Below, one piece after another: positions 21,690-33,010 of a stretch of DNA of 64,000 nucleotides. The position numbers and the translations under genes were made by a program. The DNA lies in NCBI GenBank assembly GCA_963680875.1, contig OY804579.1:39888397-39952396 (forward strand). The letters run 5' to 3'. The notes beneath the pieces were generated by a model that had not been told where the DNA came from, searched no databases, and saw only the letters and a list, made by a program, of their open reading frames with translations. This DNA is from Bathymodiolus brooksi. Lineage: Eukaryota > Mollusca > Bivalvia > Mytilida > Modiolidae. Within the stretch, counting starts at the first letter, position 1. Each line of letters starts with the position of its first letter.

Positions 21690-21942
21690 AAGTTTTAGTT
21701 ATAACTGAATAAAGGGCAAAGATGGCGTCTTGAGTTCCATATCCAGGAATAAATCCAAATTGTGCATCCGTCAAAATACTGTTTTCCTTACACCAATTCA
21801 TAAGTCTTGTGTTTAGTACTGAAGTGAATAACTTCCCGACGTGAGAAATTAACGATATCCCTCGATAATTACTGGTATCTTCCACTGAGCCTTTCTTAAA
21901 CAAAGGAACCAGCACACTTTTTATCCATATTTCTATAAATGA
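21690..21942 (-). pseudogene. LINE RT fingers domain
   Basis: Encodes WIKSVLVPLFKKGSVEDTSN then YRGISLISHVGKLFTSVLN, WCKENSILTDAQFGFIPGYG and TQDAIFALYSVITKTL, the conserved N-terminal RT blocks. The frame is open to Leu of TKTL, where the insertion at 21379-21689 interrupts it. The intact order would continue with SKGKG at 21378. Confidence 0.85.
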
Positions 21943-23159
21943 TGTTTACATGATATAATTTACAGTTCTTGACATAACCTAATTCTATTTTTATACGTTG
22001 AACTCATTTATATGCAATTTAAAACTTATTAGAAACACAATGATATTTTTTTTTGGTAAAATGAGTATTTAGAATTTGTTCAATTTTCTACAAATGTCTT
22101 CTGTTCTTTAAAAACAGTCTCTCCAGTGATTCCACTCAGTTTGTTCAGTGTTTTGCAATATTAAACTATTGTTATTGGAAACCAAACAACCGTGACATCG
22201 TTAAATGCTATGTTCATTTATCAGAAGACAGTCTTAGTATTGACATCGTATTGTAAATACCATTTGGAATTCCGTACCAAGAAGTTAACATTTCGGATAT
22301 AGAGAAGACGCAAAATATTAGACGATTTCGACACAAACAATATAAGTTATTCAGTGTATATTTATTAATTGTTTGTTTGTGTTTTAACACCACATTTAGC
22401 TGTACTTCAACTATATTCAGTGTGCATATTATATTTGCTAAATATTGTTTGATTAAAACTTGACTGCCACTTATATAATGAAAATGCAGTTTTATTGAGG
22501 AGTATACCTGATGAAGGCTGAGAATTGACGGCACAGTGTTGGTTGCTATAGTTAGTACGTGCATGTGTAGATGGAAATCCCATTACACGTATGGGATTTA
22601 CAATGTCATGAAAAATGCAAGACAACGTATACTGTCACTTCCGGTCTATCCATGCATTTGCATTATTGAAACTTCAGTCATTTTTGCTTAACTTTGGTTT
22701 TTCCGTTTCCGTTTTAAATATAACTAGCTCTAGTTTTTGGATAAAGGTTGTCTTTCCAGTTATTTTCGTACACTCACGCTACACAGTATTAATTATTAAC
22801 TCAAATCCGTGTTAATTGGTAATATTATTTCATCTTATCATGAATTCGCACGAATACAATTTCCGATTTTCAACTGATTAATAATCAAAATCTATTCAAA
22901 ACTATCATCGGTTTAAGAGAAAATTACGTTTTTTTCCCTAATTAGTTGTGACCTTTGTATTGATTATATATAAACTATAAAATATATATTCAATAATAAT
23001 GCATCCTAAGTTTCATCAGAATCTAATATCCAATTTATTTATCAGATAATTAAAACAACGAAAGTCCCATATCTCCTGTGACAGGTTGACACAATTCGGT
23101 AACAAACTTAGTTCAAACACAATTCATATTCACTAACAGAGGTTCAATATCCTTTGTCA
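21943..23159. other. Intergenic, no gene seen
   Basis: Short ORFs only; no recognised family apart from an R5-like scrap near 22505 ('acctgatgaaggctgag'). Confidence 0.45.
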
Positions 23160-23432
23160 GGGACGGATCCAGGATTTCAAGTTAGGGGGGGGGGGGGGGG
23201 GGGGGCGCACTTAAAAAAATTGCGCCGAGCGGAGGGAGGCGCGAAATGTTTGGGGAATTTCGTGTGAAAAATCACGATTTTACGTCAAAAAATCATATTT
23301 TTTCCAATTGCGGAGGGAGGCGCGAAAATTGTTGGGGTATTTCGTGTGAAAAATCACGATTTCACGCCAAAAAATCTTATTTTTTCCAATTTTAGGGGGG
23401 GGGGGGGGCGTGCGCTGGATCCGCCCCCGTTT
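23160..23432. mobile_element. MITE-like repeat with G-tracts and internal duplication
   Basis: Ends are inverted: 'ggacggatccagg' at the left and 'gctggatccgcccc' at the right. Adjacent to them are G-runs (23187-23205, broken at 23395-23408). The interior is a direct duplication of about 80 bp: 'gcggagggaggcgcgaaa', 'ttcgtgtgaaaaatcacg', 'atcttattttttccaatt'. It resembles a dispersed element of bivalve genomes with the same 'ggatccag' ends. Confidence 0.65.
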
Positions 23433-23578
23433 GTCGATGTGTTGCCTGCTGGTACGTCTGTACTCTCATTGTTTGTGCAAATGTTGGCTTTACCACATTG
23501 TAGGTATCATAAGCAATATTTATGTGATATTATAATCAATTAGCAAGAAAATTAACATATAGCAGCTAATGGTTTATG

Positions 23579-23755
23579 GCTTATGGTGTTTAACGCCACT
23601 TTCAACAATATTACAGGTATATCAGTTTTATTGGTGGAGGAAACCGGAGTACCGGGAGAAAACCACCAACCTGTCGCAAGGCACTGACAAACTTTATCAT
23701 ATAATGTTGTATCGAGCACACCTCGCCATGAACGGGGTTCGAACTCGCAATAGCA
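23579..23755 (-). mobile_element. SINE-A, head truncated
   Basis: Well-preserved 3' two thirds: 'gtgtttaacgccactttcaa', 'aaaaccaccaacctgtcgca', 'acctcgccatgaacgggg', 'ttcgaactcgcaa' (B box). Ends just after the B box, so the A-box half is lost. Confidence 0.85.
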
Positions 23756-25227
23756 GCAAATGAACGAAAATTTATTCAATGTTCTGGTAAATATTTTAAA
23801 ATTAATGAATATCTGTTTCGATACTTTTTTTTTCTTAATCTCAACTTAATGCTTTAAATGATGAACATTACTTTTGCACCACACGGGTTGTGAAACATTC
23901 CTTAGCTTGCAGATAATTTGTGTCTATTCAGCCTAGGCACACATGTACCTCTTCACTTACGGATCAACGTTCATCATAAAATAGTTATATACAGATAACG
24001 TAATATTACTATTACAGCCGAAAATACTAATATACATTGAAAGGGATACTATTTTTACTGTATTGTTTTGAAGAAGAAAGATATTTCTACTACGTTTTGA
24101 AAAAAGAAGATATGTTATTGCGTTGCCTTGGAGAATATTATCATTCAATTGGTTATGAACTATTTTTGCTACGTTGCTTCGAAAAAAATATTTTAACTAC
24201 GTCGTATGTCATTTTACCTTATATACGTTGATTTGAAATATACTTTCTGGTTGATTTAGTCATATGCTTTGGAAACTACCATTCCTTGCTTTGAAAAATA
24301 GCTTTACAACGATGATTTAGACACTATTAATTGTTTTCTTGCTCTCAAAAGTCTTTTCAAATTATTTTGCCCTCCATTAGTTTTCCTTGGATGAAGATAA
24401 TTCCAGAAAAGGGTCGTGCGCACTAAATTAGATGTCAACATTCTTTTTAATTTGCTTTGGAAAATATTTTACTTTACTTTTGAAAATAGTTTTACTTCGT
24501 TGATTTGAAAGGACAGATGGAAGATATCATAAACACCAAGACTATACAGCACCAAATAAAAAACAAACAAACAACAAAAACGAAACGACAAATGATGGTC
24601 GAAAAACAATATACACAACACTGAGTATTGAGCAGCAACACAAACTCAACCAGGGATGAATTCAGTTGCTGCAGAAGAGTAGGCAATTATTACTATACTA
24701 GAAGCACCAGTCCATTTATTGTTAATGGCATGACCATCATCTGATATTGAAAATAAACACCATCGTGTTGCTTTGGAGACTAGTGTCACTACGATGCGTA
24801 GGCAAAAACTATATATTTTGAAATATTTATAATTCTTTCCATCGACAATCCCCAAGAATTCCTTTATATACCTTGTCTATTACTTCTATTCATCTTTATA
24901 ACATAAACAAAAGAGCGATTGATCTTTTATCGTCACGTTCACGTTCACGTTGGCAGGTACAGTACATTACAAGAAAATTAGTCCTTGTGTATAAAGAAAA
25001 ACAGCATTAATAAATAAAGCAGTTAGCAAAGAGTAATGTTTAAATGAATCTTGTTGGAATGTTGGAATACGTTTGTATACATGTAATTCTGTCAAAATAT
25101 CGTACTAAATTATTATTTCAATAATTAATTATTAATTAAGTTGTGCTATCATGTTCTTTTAATTTACTAAATGTATCTATTCTGCACCTTTAAAATGTTG
25201 CATTTATTAAATTTCTTTACGTCAATA
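23756..25227. other. Intergenic with degenerate short-period repeat
   Basis: 24040-24300 and 24450-24510 hold variable copies of a motif like 'ctacgttgctttgaaaa' at irregular spacing. An R5 end fragment lies at 24395-24450 ('aagataattccagaaaag', 'gtcgtgcgcactaaatt'). No supported gene. Confidence 0.45.
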
Positions 25228-25290
25228 CAATTAGATATATGTTCCAATAAAGCATGCAATTAGATATATGTTCCAATAAAGCATGCAATT
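25228..25290. repeat. 29-bp direct duplication
   Basis: 'ttagatatatgttccaataa' + 'agcatgcaa' occurs twice in tandem, followed by a partial third start. Confidence 0.8.
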
Positions 25291-25539
25291 AATATATGTT
25301 TATTTAGTTTGATTGGTGTCAATAAGTAAAATCTATGTTTGTGTTGTTCCTATAGTATACAGTAGGCGACATCAATAAAGCAGTTGAAGCTGACCTTTTC
25401 AGATCACAATGTATCTCTCCCTCACTCCCCTCTCTTGGTTTTTGTAGCACTTGTGATGTGCGAGGTTGCATTTATTGATTTGGTACGATTATTTCTTGTA
25501 TTATTATATTCTGCGCTTGCTTACGGGCTTCGTATTCTG

Positions 25540-25735
25540 AGTTCTTCTTCAGTCTTGGATACCATGCGTTCGACTTTGGGCTTGGGAACTGTTTCAAATA
25601 TTCAGATTTAGAATCGTAGTCCTCACAATTGGGTACTCTGCGTTCATCTTTGGAATTCAAAACTGTTTTAATCTTCAGATTTTGGTTCTCTGCGTTCGTG
25701 TTCGGACTCAAGACACCCGGTGATCGTCTTCGCAC
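25540..25735. repeat. Degenerate tandem repeat, about 70 bp, 3 copies
   Basis: 'ggataccatgcgttcgac', 'gggtactctgcgttcatc' and 'tggttctctgcgttcgtg' each start a block that goes on with '(c/g)ttcagattt'. Copies are diverged. Confidence 0.45.
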
Positions 25736-26289
25736 TTCGATACTCTGTTTTCGATTTCGAACTAGTGTACTTTGTGTATCTTTAATTCACAACCACTACA
25801 CTGTTTTTTCCCCGAGTTCACAAATATCCACAGTAATAAATGACAAATATCATGTTAAATTTGTTTCTATATATTTCGGTTTTGTCTTTGATTCTCAATC
25901 GACATGTGTCGTTCTAGTTCTTATTTTGTACATATGTCGTTCTTGATTTTATAATATGTACGCATATGTCGCTCCTGTGCTGTATGTTTCGCTCTGGTTG
26001 TTATATTGTATTTGTTTCCTTATGGCTGTTATATTGTCTGTATGTGTCGTTCATATTATACATGTACCTTTCTGATTGCTATATTTTATAATATTATGGC
26101 ATTATTGTTGGAGGCTATTCTACATATGAGTAAATCTTTCTATGTTTTATGTGACTCATATTGGAATGATGATAATTTGATATAGGAGACACGATGAATG
26201 GTCATTATTTTATCGGTTATATTCTATAGCCCCCATTTTTGTTCTTGTGGCTTAGGATAATCTCTGACGATCATAGGTGTTATCTTGGT
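25736..26289. other. Intergenic, low-complexity flavour
   Basis: Variants of 'tatgtcgttc' and 'ttatattgt' recur irregularly at 25910-26060. No gene supported. Confidence 0.4.
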
Positions 26290-26760
26290 GGTCATATCAT
26301 AATGGTTTATAATTAATGACGTCACTTATAGTCATGCATATGCCGTCACTGATAGTAGACCAATTCACAATGTAATAGTGAAAAAAACAAAAAGATTTGT
26401 TTTCAATAACATGCAGCAACAAATAACATGTAAATACTGTTACAGTGACAGCCGGAAACTTTGAGCCGTAATGAAAGGGGGAGGTTTGGCGCTTTAAAAT
26501 CTGATTCAACCTACCATTTCTTTAGAAATGCCTGTACCAAGTCAGGGTCATTACGGTTTTCACAGTTTTCCGGTTGTTGACTGATTTTGTCTGTTTATAT
26601 ACTTATGAGTTTTGACTTTCCCTTTGTAAGATTGTTCGGAGTTCGGTAATTTTGTTATTACCCTTATGTACGTCATGCATCGGACAGTCTTCTTTATATT
26701 TCCTCTATACGTGTTAATTCGTTTCACATTATCTGAAAAGTAATTAGTTAATTCCTCCTA
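26290..26760 (+). repeat. Paralogous block G, copy 1
   Basis: Shares 'aatggtttataatta', 'agtagaccaattcacaatg', 'taatagtgaaaaaa', 'agatttgttttcaataac' and 'ttcctcctacatatgtaat' with 30345-31660. It carries an R4 insertion (26433-26665) absent from copy 2 and lacks the long-TIR element present there. Confidence 0.8.
26433..26665 (+). mobile_element. R4 insertion with 5-bp target duplication
   Basis: Bounded by ATGTA at 26428-26432 and 26666-26670. The paralogous empty site at 31552-31562 reads 'acatgtacgtcat' without it. Interior: 'gggggaggtttggcgc', 'tgcctgtaccaagtcagg', 'gttcggagttcggtaattt'. Non-coding, 233 bp, so a non-autonomous element. Confidence 0.75.
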
Positions 26761-26959
26761 CATATGTAATATAAACCACTCAGAGAGGAGGTCTTAATCT
26801 TTATCTCTTTCGTAATAAACAAAGTATGCCGTATACAATTTCATTATGTATATTACAAATACGTAATGTGGTTTAAAGAGGCAACAACACTTTAGAAATG
26901 AATTACATATATGATTGTGTTGATGTAATTTCCAATCTTACAAATTTGAGTGTAACCCC

Positions 26960-27240
26960 ATCGGTGATGTATTGGTTAGCGTGCGCGCCTCAAGTGCGGT
27001 AGATCGTGGGTTCAAACCCCGAACGGATCAAACCACGAGACTATGAAATCGTTATTTGTTGATTCTCCTCCAAGTACTAGACAATACTCTTTGACACATT
27101 ATCCCGATTCCGAGCAAACGAGTATTTGATCTTGTTTCTTAATCCTGCATGCTTAGCGGAGAATCAGCAAATACTAGTTTAAAGTCATTGGTTTGTCCGA
27201 CTCGTATGGGCAAACTAGCCATTACTCCATTGATGCGTTC
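26960..27240 (+). mobile_element. SINE-C, tRNA-derived
   Basis: The head reads like a tRNA: 'tattggttagcgtgcgcgcc' (A box), 'tagatcgtgggttcaaaccc' (B box) at 27001-27020. About 200 bp of non-coding body follows ('gtactagacaatactcttt', 'gagcaaacgagtatttgatc', 'gtatgggcaaactagcc'). Not a functional tRNA: no matching 3' acceptor strand after the B box. Only copy of this family in the window. Confidence 0.65.
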
Positions 27241-27714
27241 GATCAAAATTTTTAATCCATTTTACATATGTAGCTACTTATATGTAGTGTAACATGTGTT
27301 GCTGAATGTCTGTCCCATGATTGAGTTTTAAAGAGTAGGACAGATAAAAAAAATATTGGTGGTAATCGCTTAGAAATAAATGTTAAATACAACCTTTTTC
27401 ATTTTATATAATTGATTTCAAAGTCTAAGCTTAAAATAAAACTACACAAATTCCATTGAACACAAGATGTTTATATCTGTAAAAATGTTCGATACACGTT
27501 TGTTTTCAATCAGAGTAAATATTTCTTTCACAGAGAAATTGCAGGTGCAAAAATAGCAGGTGAGTGCTCTGTTGGTTGTCAGATATCTTCCGCTCATAGC
27601 TTTAAACCATCCTCTTTTGAAGCGTATATATGTAAGAATTGTACACGCGAGGACATATTGGGGTACTTTATAGACCTTAAATATATTTGTTTAATTTACA
27701 CTTCACCCCGGCAG
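27241..27714. other. Intergenic, no gene seen
   Basis: No supported gene or repeat. Confidence 0.45.
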
Positions 27715-28137
27715 TTTTTGGTGGGGTCTGTGTTGCTAATCTTTTTAGTTTTCTGTGCTGTGTTTTTTGATTTGCTTGTCTTCGTCCTGTATCTTGCGTA
27801 CTTATTGTTGCCAGTGTCTCTGGATATTCCATTCTTATTTGCCCCTTCGGTTTTCTCGAACGTTTATTTACTGTCAAAGCTGTCATTTACTTAGCCATCT
27901 CCGTACGTAGAAGAGAACAGCCAATACGTGTATGAAATTTTCATTTTCCTCCATTGACAACTGAGCTCAATGTTGCCAGTGTCTCTCTGGATTGACCATT
28001 CTTGATTGCCCCTTCGGTTTTCTCTTTTATTAATGTTTATTTACTGTCAAAGCTGTCATTTACTTAACCATCTACGTAGAAAAGAACAACCATCACGTAT
28101 ATGAAATTTTCATTATCCGCCATTGACAACTGAACTT
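27715..28137 (+). repeat. R1/R2-like repeat with 165-bp direct duplication
   Basis: 'gtttttggtggggtctgtgt' starts an R2-like head that runs into the R1-type end ('ttgccagtgtctctgga'). The block from 'ttgccagtgtctctgg' through 'actgtcaaagctgtcattta' to 'attgacaactga' is then repeated (27804-27965 and 27970-28137). Confidence 0.7.
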
Positions 28138-28317
28138 GCACCTGCAAATCCGTGTTACAAAATATTACATAATACAAAGAGGAAAATCTGTTACATTAGT
28201 ATGTATCATTGGGTATTTGTTCTGACTATAACTACTTCAATGAAGTAGATGGCTTACGTGTTGGATATACATCTGATCTTAAGCTTCTTAACATCAAAAT
28301 TCTAAAATATCTCATGA

Positions 28318-28500
28318 ATTAGGAGTGCTCATGTCTTATTTACGTTATTGTTTATTTGTTTGGGGTATAGTGATATCCAACAAATATTGTGTTGTGTTTT
28401 TGTTTTGTTTGTCCTCGTCTTATGTACCCAATGTTGCCATTTTCTCTGATTTGTCTTTTTTGATTGCCCCTTCGGTATTCTCTAACGTCTATTTAGTATA
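28318..28500 (+). repeat. Dispersed repeat R1
   Basis: 'aggagtgctcatgtctta', 'tgtcctcgtcttatgtaccc', 'aatgttgccattttctctg', 'gccccttcggtattctct'. Ends with 'aacgtctattta', as do the other R1 copies. Confidence 0.7.
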
Positions 28501-29245
28501 TATATTATTATTTTTTATACTTATTTCGTTTTTATTCTTTGTTGTTATGATAAACTGATTGTTGAAAATCTAGATAAAATTATCCCTTTTTTCTGGAGAT
28601 TTTAACGAACCAATCAAATGGGGTTTGTTAATAGGTCACGATTTTTATTTTCATGTTTTATTTTGTACTTTTATTCATCCGTTTTCAGAAATTGATTTGA
28701 CCTAATAATATTTATAAGAAAATATTTTTATTTTCATATCGTTAGTAATAAAAACCTTTTATGTTCTCATACGCCCAATTAAACGTGTATGTCGTACAGA
28801 GAAACCTCTGGAAAATTAAGATCACTTTTGTTTTCTCTCAAAAATTGCCTATTTCATATTTATTTATTTCTATTGTAGTATTCACCTTAAAGCTAGGATT
28901 CCATAATAACTACGCTAACAGGCAGTAACTATAATCGGTTAATTTTTTAAATATTTCGAATATTGCAGTAGGGAAATTAAATTGGTAATTAATATCGCTA
29001 TCAGAATTAAATGATATATTTTCAAAGTGTGTTTATTGAAAAAAAGAACATTGGTTGCACTTTGATATTGTATACAATAGCTGCAGATGAGTTTCCCAGA
29101 TGAAATGTATACTATTTATTTCCACAAAATTGATGACCTATTTATTCTGATCTCCCACGAAGGCCATTAATCTTTTAAAATGTTTAGCACTAATGAAATG
29201 AAAAACAAAATATACCACTCTGTGATTTTGTTGATTTGATTTTTG
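28501..29245. other. Intergenic, no gene seen
   Basis: AT-rich, no supported ORF or recognised repeat. Confidence 0.5.
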
Positions 29246-29507
29246 GTGTTTAGCGCCACTTTTCAGCAATATTTCAGCTATATCATGGCGACCAGTTTTA
29301 GTTGTGGAAGAAGCCGGAGAACCCGGAGAGAACCACCGACCATGGGCAAGCAACTGGTAAGCTTTATCACTTGCGGTTGCGAGTCGAGTGCACCTTTTTT
29401 GTAATTTACAAAGCCGGGCGTGAACCCACGCCGTATTGGTGAAAGGCTTGTATGAATTGTTAGGTAATCCAATACCTAACTCATTGAGCCACCAGGGCCC
29501 TCCCACT
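29246..29507 (-). mobile_element. SINE-B, full length
   Basis: On the minus strand: head 'gggccctggtggctcaatga' with A box, 'acggcgtgggttcacgccc' (B-box region), 'aaattacaaaaaaggtgcac', then 'gggttctccggcttcttcc', the core 'gccatgatatagctgaaata' and 'agtggcgctaaacacc'. The head differs from SINE-A but the last 90 bp are the same core. Confidence 0.85.
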
Positions 29508-29590
29508 CTGTCGGAACCATTCCAAAGTCCAATAGAAAAATGGTAGAAAGAGGAAAAATCGAGACCCCTAACACACATAAATGCATGACC
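29508..29590 (-). repeat. Dispersed repeat R3, partial
   Basis: On the minus strand: 'gaacggtcatgcatttatgt', 'gtgttaggggtctcga', 'ggaatggttccgacagagtg'. Holds a single copy of the segment that is amplified tenfold at 57713-57912. Abuts SINE-B. Confidence 0.65.
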
Positions 29591-29929
29591 GTTCAATTTC
29601 CTTATTTAATCTGTTGGAAGTATTAGTTAGGAATTTATTTTTGACAATGAGTGCTATATATGAGTGGACGCACGTCTCTGCAGGGATTTCATTGTTTATT
29701 TATGTCTGCATTATTGCTGGAGATCCAATTATCAAGAGTGGTGGATGGTCGGGATCCCATTAACCGATTTATAGATTTAAATTATGCTTTCGTTGTGTGA
29801 TTAGTCCTACCATTCATAAAATCTTAGATGTTATTTGGATAGTGTTATACTAGGCTGAAACAAATAACAGGCAATCATGTTGACGTTGGGCATGACATCA
29901 TTATCGTGAATCTAAGACCACGTTTATAG
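29591..29929. other. Intergenic, no gene seen
   Basis: No supported gene. Confidence 0.45.
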
Positions 29930-30302
29930 AATCATGTGGGGGTAAAAACAAGAGTGTGAAAATACCAAAGAGATAATAATACATAGTAAATCGAGGAGAG
30001 ACAAACAATACAATGGCCAAAGGGGAAAGGTCAAACGACAAACTGTCTTCCACAATAAAGAAAACTAAAGTGTGCAACATGAAACCTCCTCCTCCCAAAG
30101 AGACAAAACAAAACGGGGATGAACTGAGGTGCTTCCCAAAGTAAAACAGTTTCTGCTCTACTAAGGACACCCGTTGTGTTGTTGTTGCTACAAATCAAAT
30201 GACAAGTCTTAAACGAGGAAAGAAGGATGGTCATTGTTACCACGATAAGCGGGTTTGTTTTATACAAAGCAATGGTGTATTAAACGATGCAGTAATAGTT
30301 TT
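29930..30302 (-). repeat. R2-related repeat, includes duplicated block
   Basis: Minus-strand R2-like: 'acaatggccaaaggggaaag', 'cggggatgaactgaggtgct', 'tttctgctctactaaggac'. The part 30102-30302 recurs as a direct copy at 31680-31885. Confidence 0.65.
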
Positions 30303-30344
30303 GAAATCTTTTTTAAATAAATGCCTTGTTATGTGATATCAACA

Positions 30345-31660
30345 CCATGATGGTCATATTGTAATGGTTTATAATTACTTCTTTTAATGTCATTAAAGGC
30401 ATACAGGCTGTCAAAATTGAATTCTTTTGTTTATATCAAAAGTTTCCAATATTCGATGTTTTATACTAATAAAATGTTCTGAACAAAAAACCAGGTTTAA
30501 AAAATATGCTATAATATCGTAATTCGTGAAAAGAATTCGAATGTCTGTTGGTGGAATCACCATTAACACGACCTAATTATAAGTCAGTTGCAGTTCCGAA
30601 GATTGTCGAACACTGATAACTGCTTTATGAATAACTGAGAAAGCATGTTGCATGTAAATTCGTTAGAATTAATATAATTTAAGAAATATATCTATGAAAT
30701 TGAACCCCGGGGTAATCAGTTAATATTATATAATGGTATTTAGTAAGAATAACACTTAAAATCGGAAATACGTAATGAAATCAATAAAAACAAACCCAAA
30801 CTCTGCAAAGGGGCCCGATAAAGGAAAAATTGTAAACAAATTGTATTGCATATTATTGACAACACTTGAGTTGACTTGATTATATTATTTTTAGAAAAAA
30901 ACAGACATGAAGTTCATTATTTTAGTCTCTAATTTAAAAGAGATATCACCTAGCGTTTTCTCCTGAAAAAAAAGAATATATAAAAAACTACGATGCAATT
31001 CTACTGTCAAAATACGATTCGGCCGAAAAAAGATACTAAATTATGCTTACGTGTTGAAAAATGGAGTAGGTCAGTATAACATCTTTTTTTAATTTTTACA
31101 CAAAGCTTGCTGAATCCTCCTTTTTAAGTCGTTTTCGTGTAGAATCCGTCAATGTTTTTGTTCTTCCACGATTCGATTTGTGCCATGTGCACCTTTTCTT
31201 CATCAACAAACAATTTCGCACATGCGCCAGCTTTCCCGAATGAGTTCAGTGTCAGGTCGTATGAATATTGCGCGGGTCAACATTTAATTCTTAATGGATG
31301 CAAGAAAATCAAACAGCGACCTATTTCCTTCGTTCTAGGCTATTTACGTATGATATTATGAAAAATTTCAACTGCAATTAGTATAAAACATCGAATATTG
31401 GCAACTTTTAGTATAAAAAAAAATCAATTCCGACAGCCTGTATGCCTTTATTATGTCGTCACTAATAGTAGACCAATTCACAATGTAATAGTGAAAAAAC
31501 AAATTTATATAAAATAAAGATTTGTTTTCAATAACATAGAGCTACAAATTACATGTACGTCATTCATCTGACAGCCCTACTCATATTTCCTCTCTACATT
31601 TTAATCCGTTTCACATGATCTGAAATATAATTAGCTAATTCCTCCTACCTATGTAATATA
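30345..31660 (+). repeat. Paralogous block G, copy 2
   Basis: Shares flanks with 26290-26760 (see that entry): left part 30350-30387, right part 31450-31660. Interrupted by the long-TIR element at 30388-31457 and lacking the R4 insertion. Confidence 0.75.
30388..31457. mobile_element. Non-autonomous DNA transposon with long terminal inverted repeats
   Basis: Left end 'aaaggcatacaggctgtc' with 'caatattcgatgttttatac' about 50 bp further in. Right end carries the complements 'gtataaaacatcgaatattg' and 'gacagcctgtatgccttt'. The inverted arms are about 75 bp and the element about 1.07 kb. No transposase reading frame inside; ORFs are short. The flank shared with 26.3 kb identifies the insertion boundaries. 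Confidence 0.7.
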
Positions 31661-31679
31661 ATAGAAATGAATTCGCCGA

Positions 31680-31885
31680 AAGAAACAAAGCAAAACGGGG
31701 ATGAACACAGGTGCTTCCCAAAGTAAAGCGCTTTCTACTTTACCAGGGGCACCTGTTGTATTACTGATGATAAATATCAGGTGATAAGTCTTAGACGAGG
31801 AATAAAGGTTGGTGAGTGCAACCACGAAGAGCAGGTTTGGTTTTTTTACAAATCAATGATGCATTAAACGATACAGTAATGGTAA
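31680..31885 (-). repeat. Direct duplicate of 30102-30302
   Basis: 'aaaacggggatgaacacagg', 'tgcttcccaaagtaaag', 'gataagtcttagacgagg' and 'gcattaaacgatacagtaat' match the earlier block in order, with moderate divergence. Confidence 0.75.
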
Positions 31886-31980
31886 AATGAACAACGATAT
31901 GAACTTTATTTTCTAAATATCTTGATATGTCATACCAACACCTTTAATTGTATTGTTTACCCTTTTTTTTCTAAATGATT

Positions 31981-32205
31981 TACAACTACCTATGCAATCA
32001 GTGCATATCACCACTAATGCTGTGAGTTTGAATTCCGCTCAGACGAGGTGTACTTGAGGCAACATTATGTGATGAAAATTATCGGTGACTTGCGGCAAGT
32101 CGGCGTTTTTCTCCGGGTACTCCGATTTTCGCCATCAATAAAACTGACCGCCACGATATAACTGAACTATTGCTGGAAGTGGCGTTAAGCACCATAACCT
32201 TACTC
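31981..32205 (+). mobile_element. SINE-A, A-box half truncated
   Basis: Starts at 'acaactacctatgcaatcag', B box decayed ('gagtttgaattccg'), 'cggtgacttgcggcaag', 'gaccgccacgatataactga', 'gtggcgttaagcaccataac'. Confidence 0.8.
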
Positions 32206-32939
32206 TCTTGTTGTTTGCTTCATTCATTTTGAATTCATGTTTGGACATCCAGCTAGGAAAGTACTTAAGGTATCTAAAGCAAAAATAGACCATTCAGAAA
32301 ATTATTACATTATCTGTCCATCTTAAAAATAAACTTGGAAAAACCCTTTGAGCTAAATTTATCTGAAACCTGCTGATAAAGTTTGGATATCTAATCAACC
32401 TCCAAGACAAGGAACTTTTGATGGACAAACATATCAATGACGTATGTGATGTTTTGAAAACGCCTTATCAGATAATTATTATCCACTTTTTTTGCTCACG
32501 TCTATCAATTTTTTCATTAACAATACATGTTATGTACAATTCAATTTCAATAGCAGTCTTTTAAATAAAATAAGATAAAATAATTGTTACTTCTGCTAAA
32601 TAAAATTCTTTGAATTCTGTAATGAATTCCGGTGCGTTCTTTATTGGTTAAAATAATTATCCAATTGTCATTTATGTCCATGAATACATTAAAAGTAGAA
32701 ATGAACTTCAGCATGCATACTCAATGTCACAGCTCTGACACACTACATGTAGCTTCCCAGATACGTAATATATAGCACACCAACGTGTACCAGATACTTA
32801 GGCTAATATCTAACACATCATATCACATGTATCGCACATGACATTATACGACACTACTTAACTATGCATCGCCTATGCTACATAAGCAGTATTTAGACCA
32901 ATTGGTTAACTTCAAGATCAGTATTATAGAAAAATATTC
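32206..32939. other. Intergenic, no gene seen
   Basis: No supported gene or repeat. Confidence 0.5.
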
Positions 32940-33010
32940 AACTATGCGTACCCGATGAAGGTTATTCCAGAAACGTGTCGTGTGCACTAAATCTGATATC
33001 TACGTTTTTA
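32940..33010 (+). repeat. Dispersed repeat R5, 3' end
   Basis: 'acccgatgaaggttattcca', 'gaaacgtgtcgtgtgcacta', 'ctgatatctacgtttttatt'. Immediately followed by a minus-strand R2 copy. Confidence 0.75.

Larger units (their letters stand above)
19660..21942 (-). mobile_element. LINE (non-LTR retrotransposon) relic, 5' truncated
   Basis: Minus-strand element covering RT fingers (21942-21690), RT palm (21378-20691), thumb and C-terminal region (20690-19875) and a short 3' UTR ending near 19660 with 'ggaataaagaattatt'. The endonuclease and any ORF1 are absent. Frameshifts occur near 21285, 20925, 20650 and 20100, and a fold-back insertion splits it at 21379-21689, so it is inactive. An AT-rich (ataat)n run lies in the 3' UTR at 19767-19799. 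Clade cannot be assigned with certainty by eye. Confidence 0.85.

Noticed and set aside
26970..27045. Functional tRNA gene
   Set aside because: A and B boxes are present but no complementary acceptor strand follows the B box, and a SINE-like body continues downstream.
29138..29596. 152-codon minus-strand ORF
   Set aside because: It crosses SINE-B and an R3 fragment and owes its length to them.
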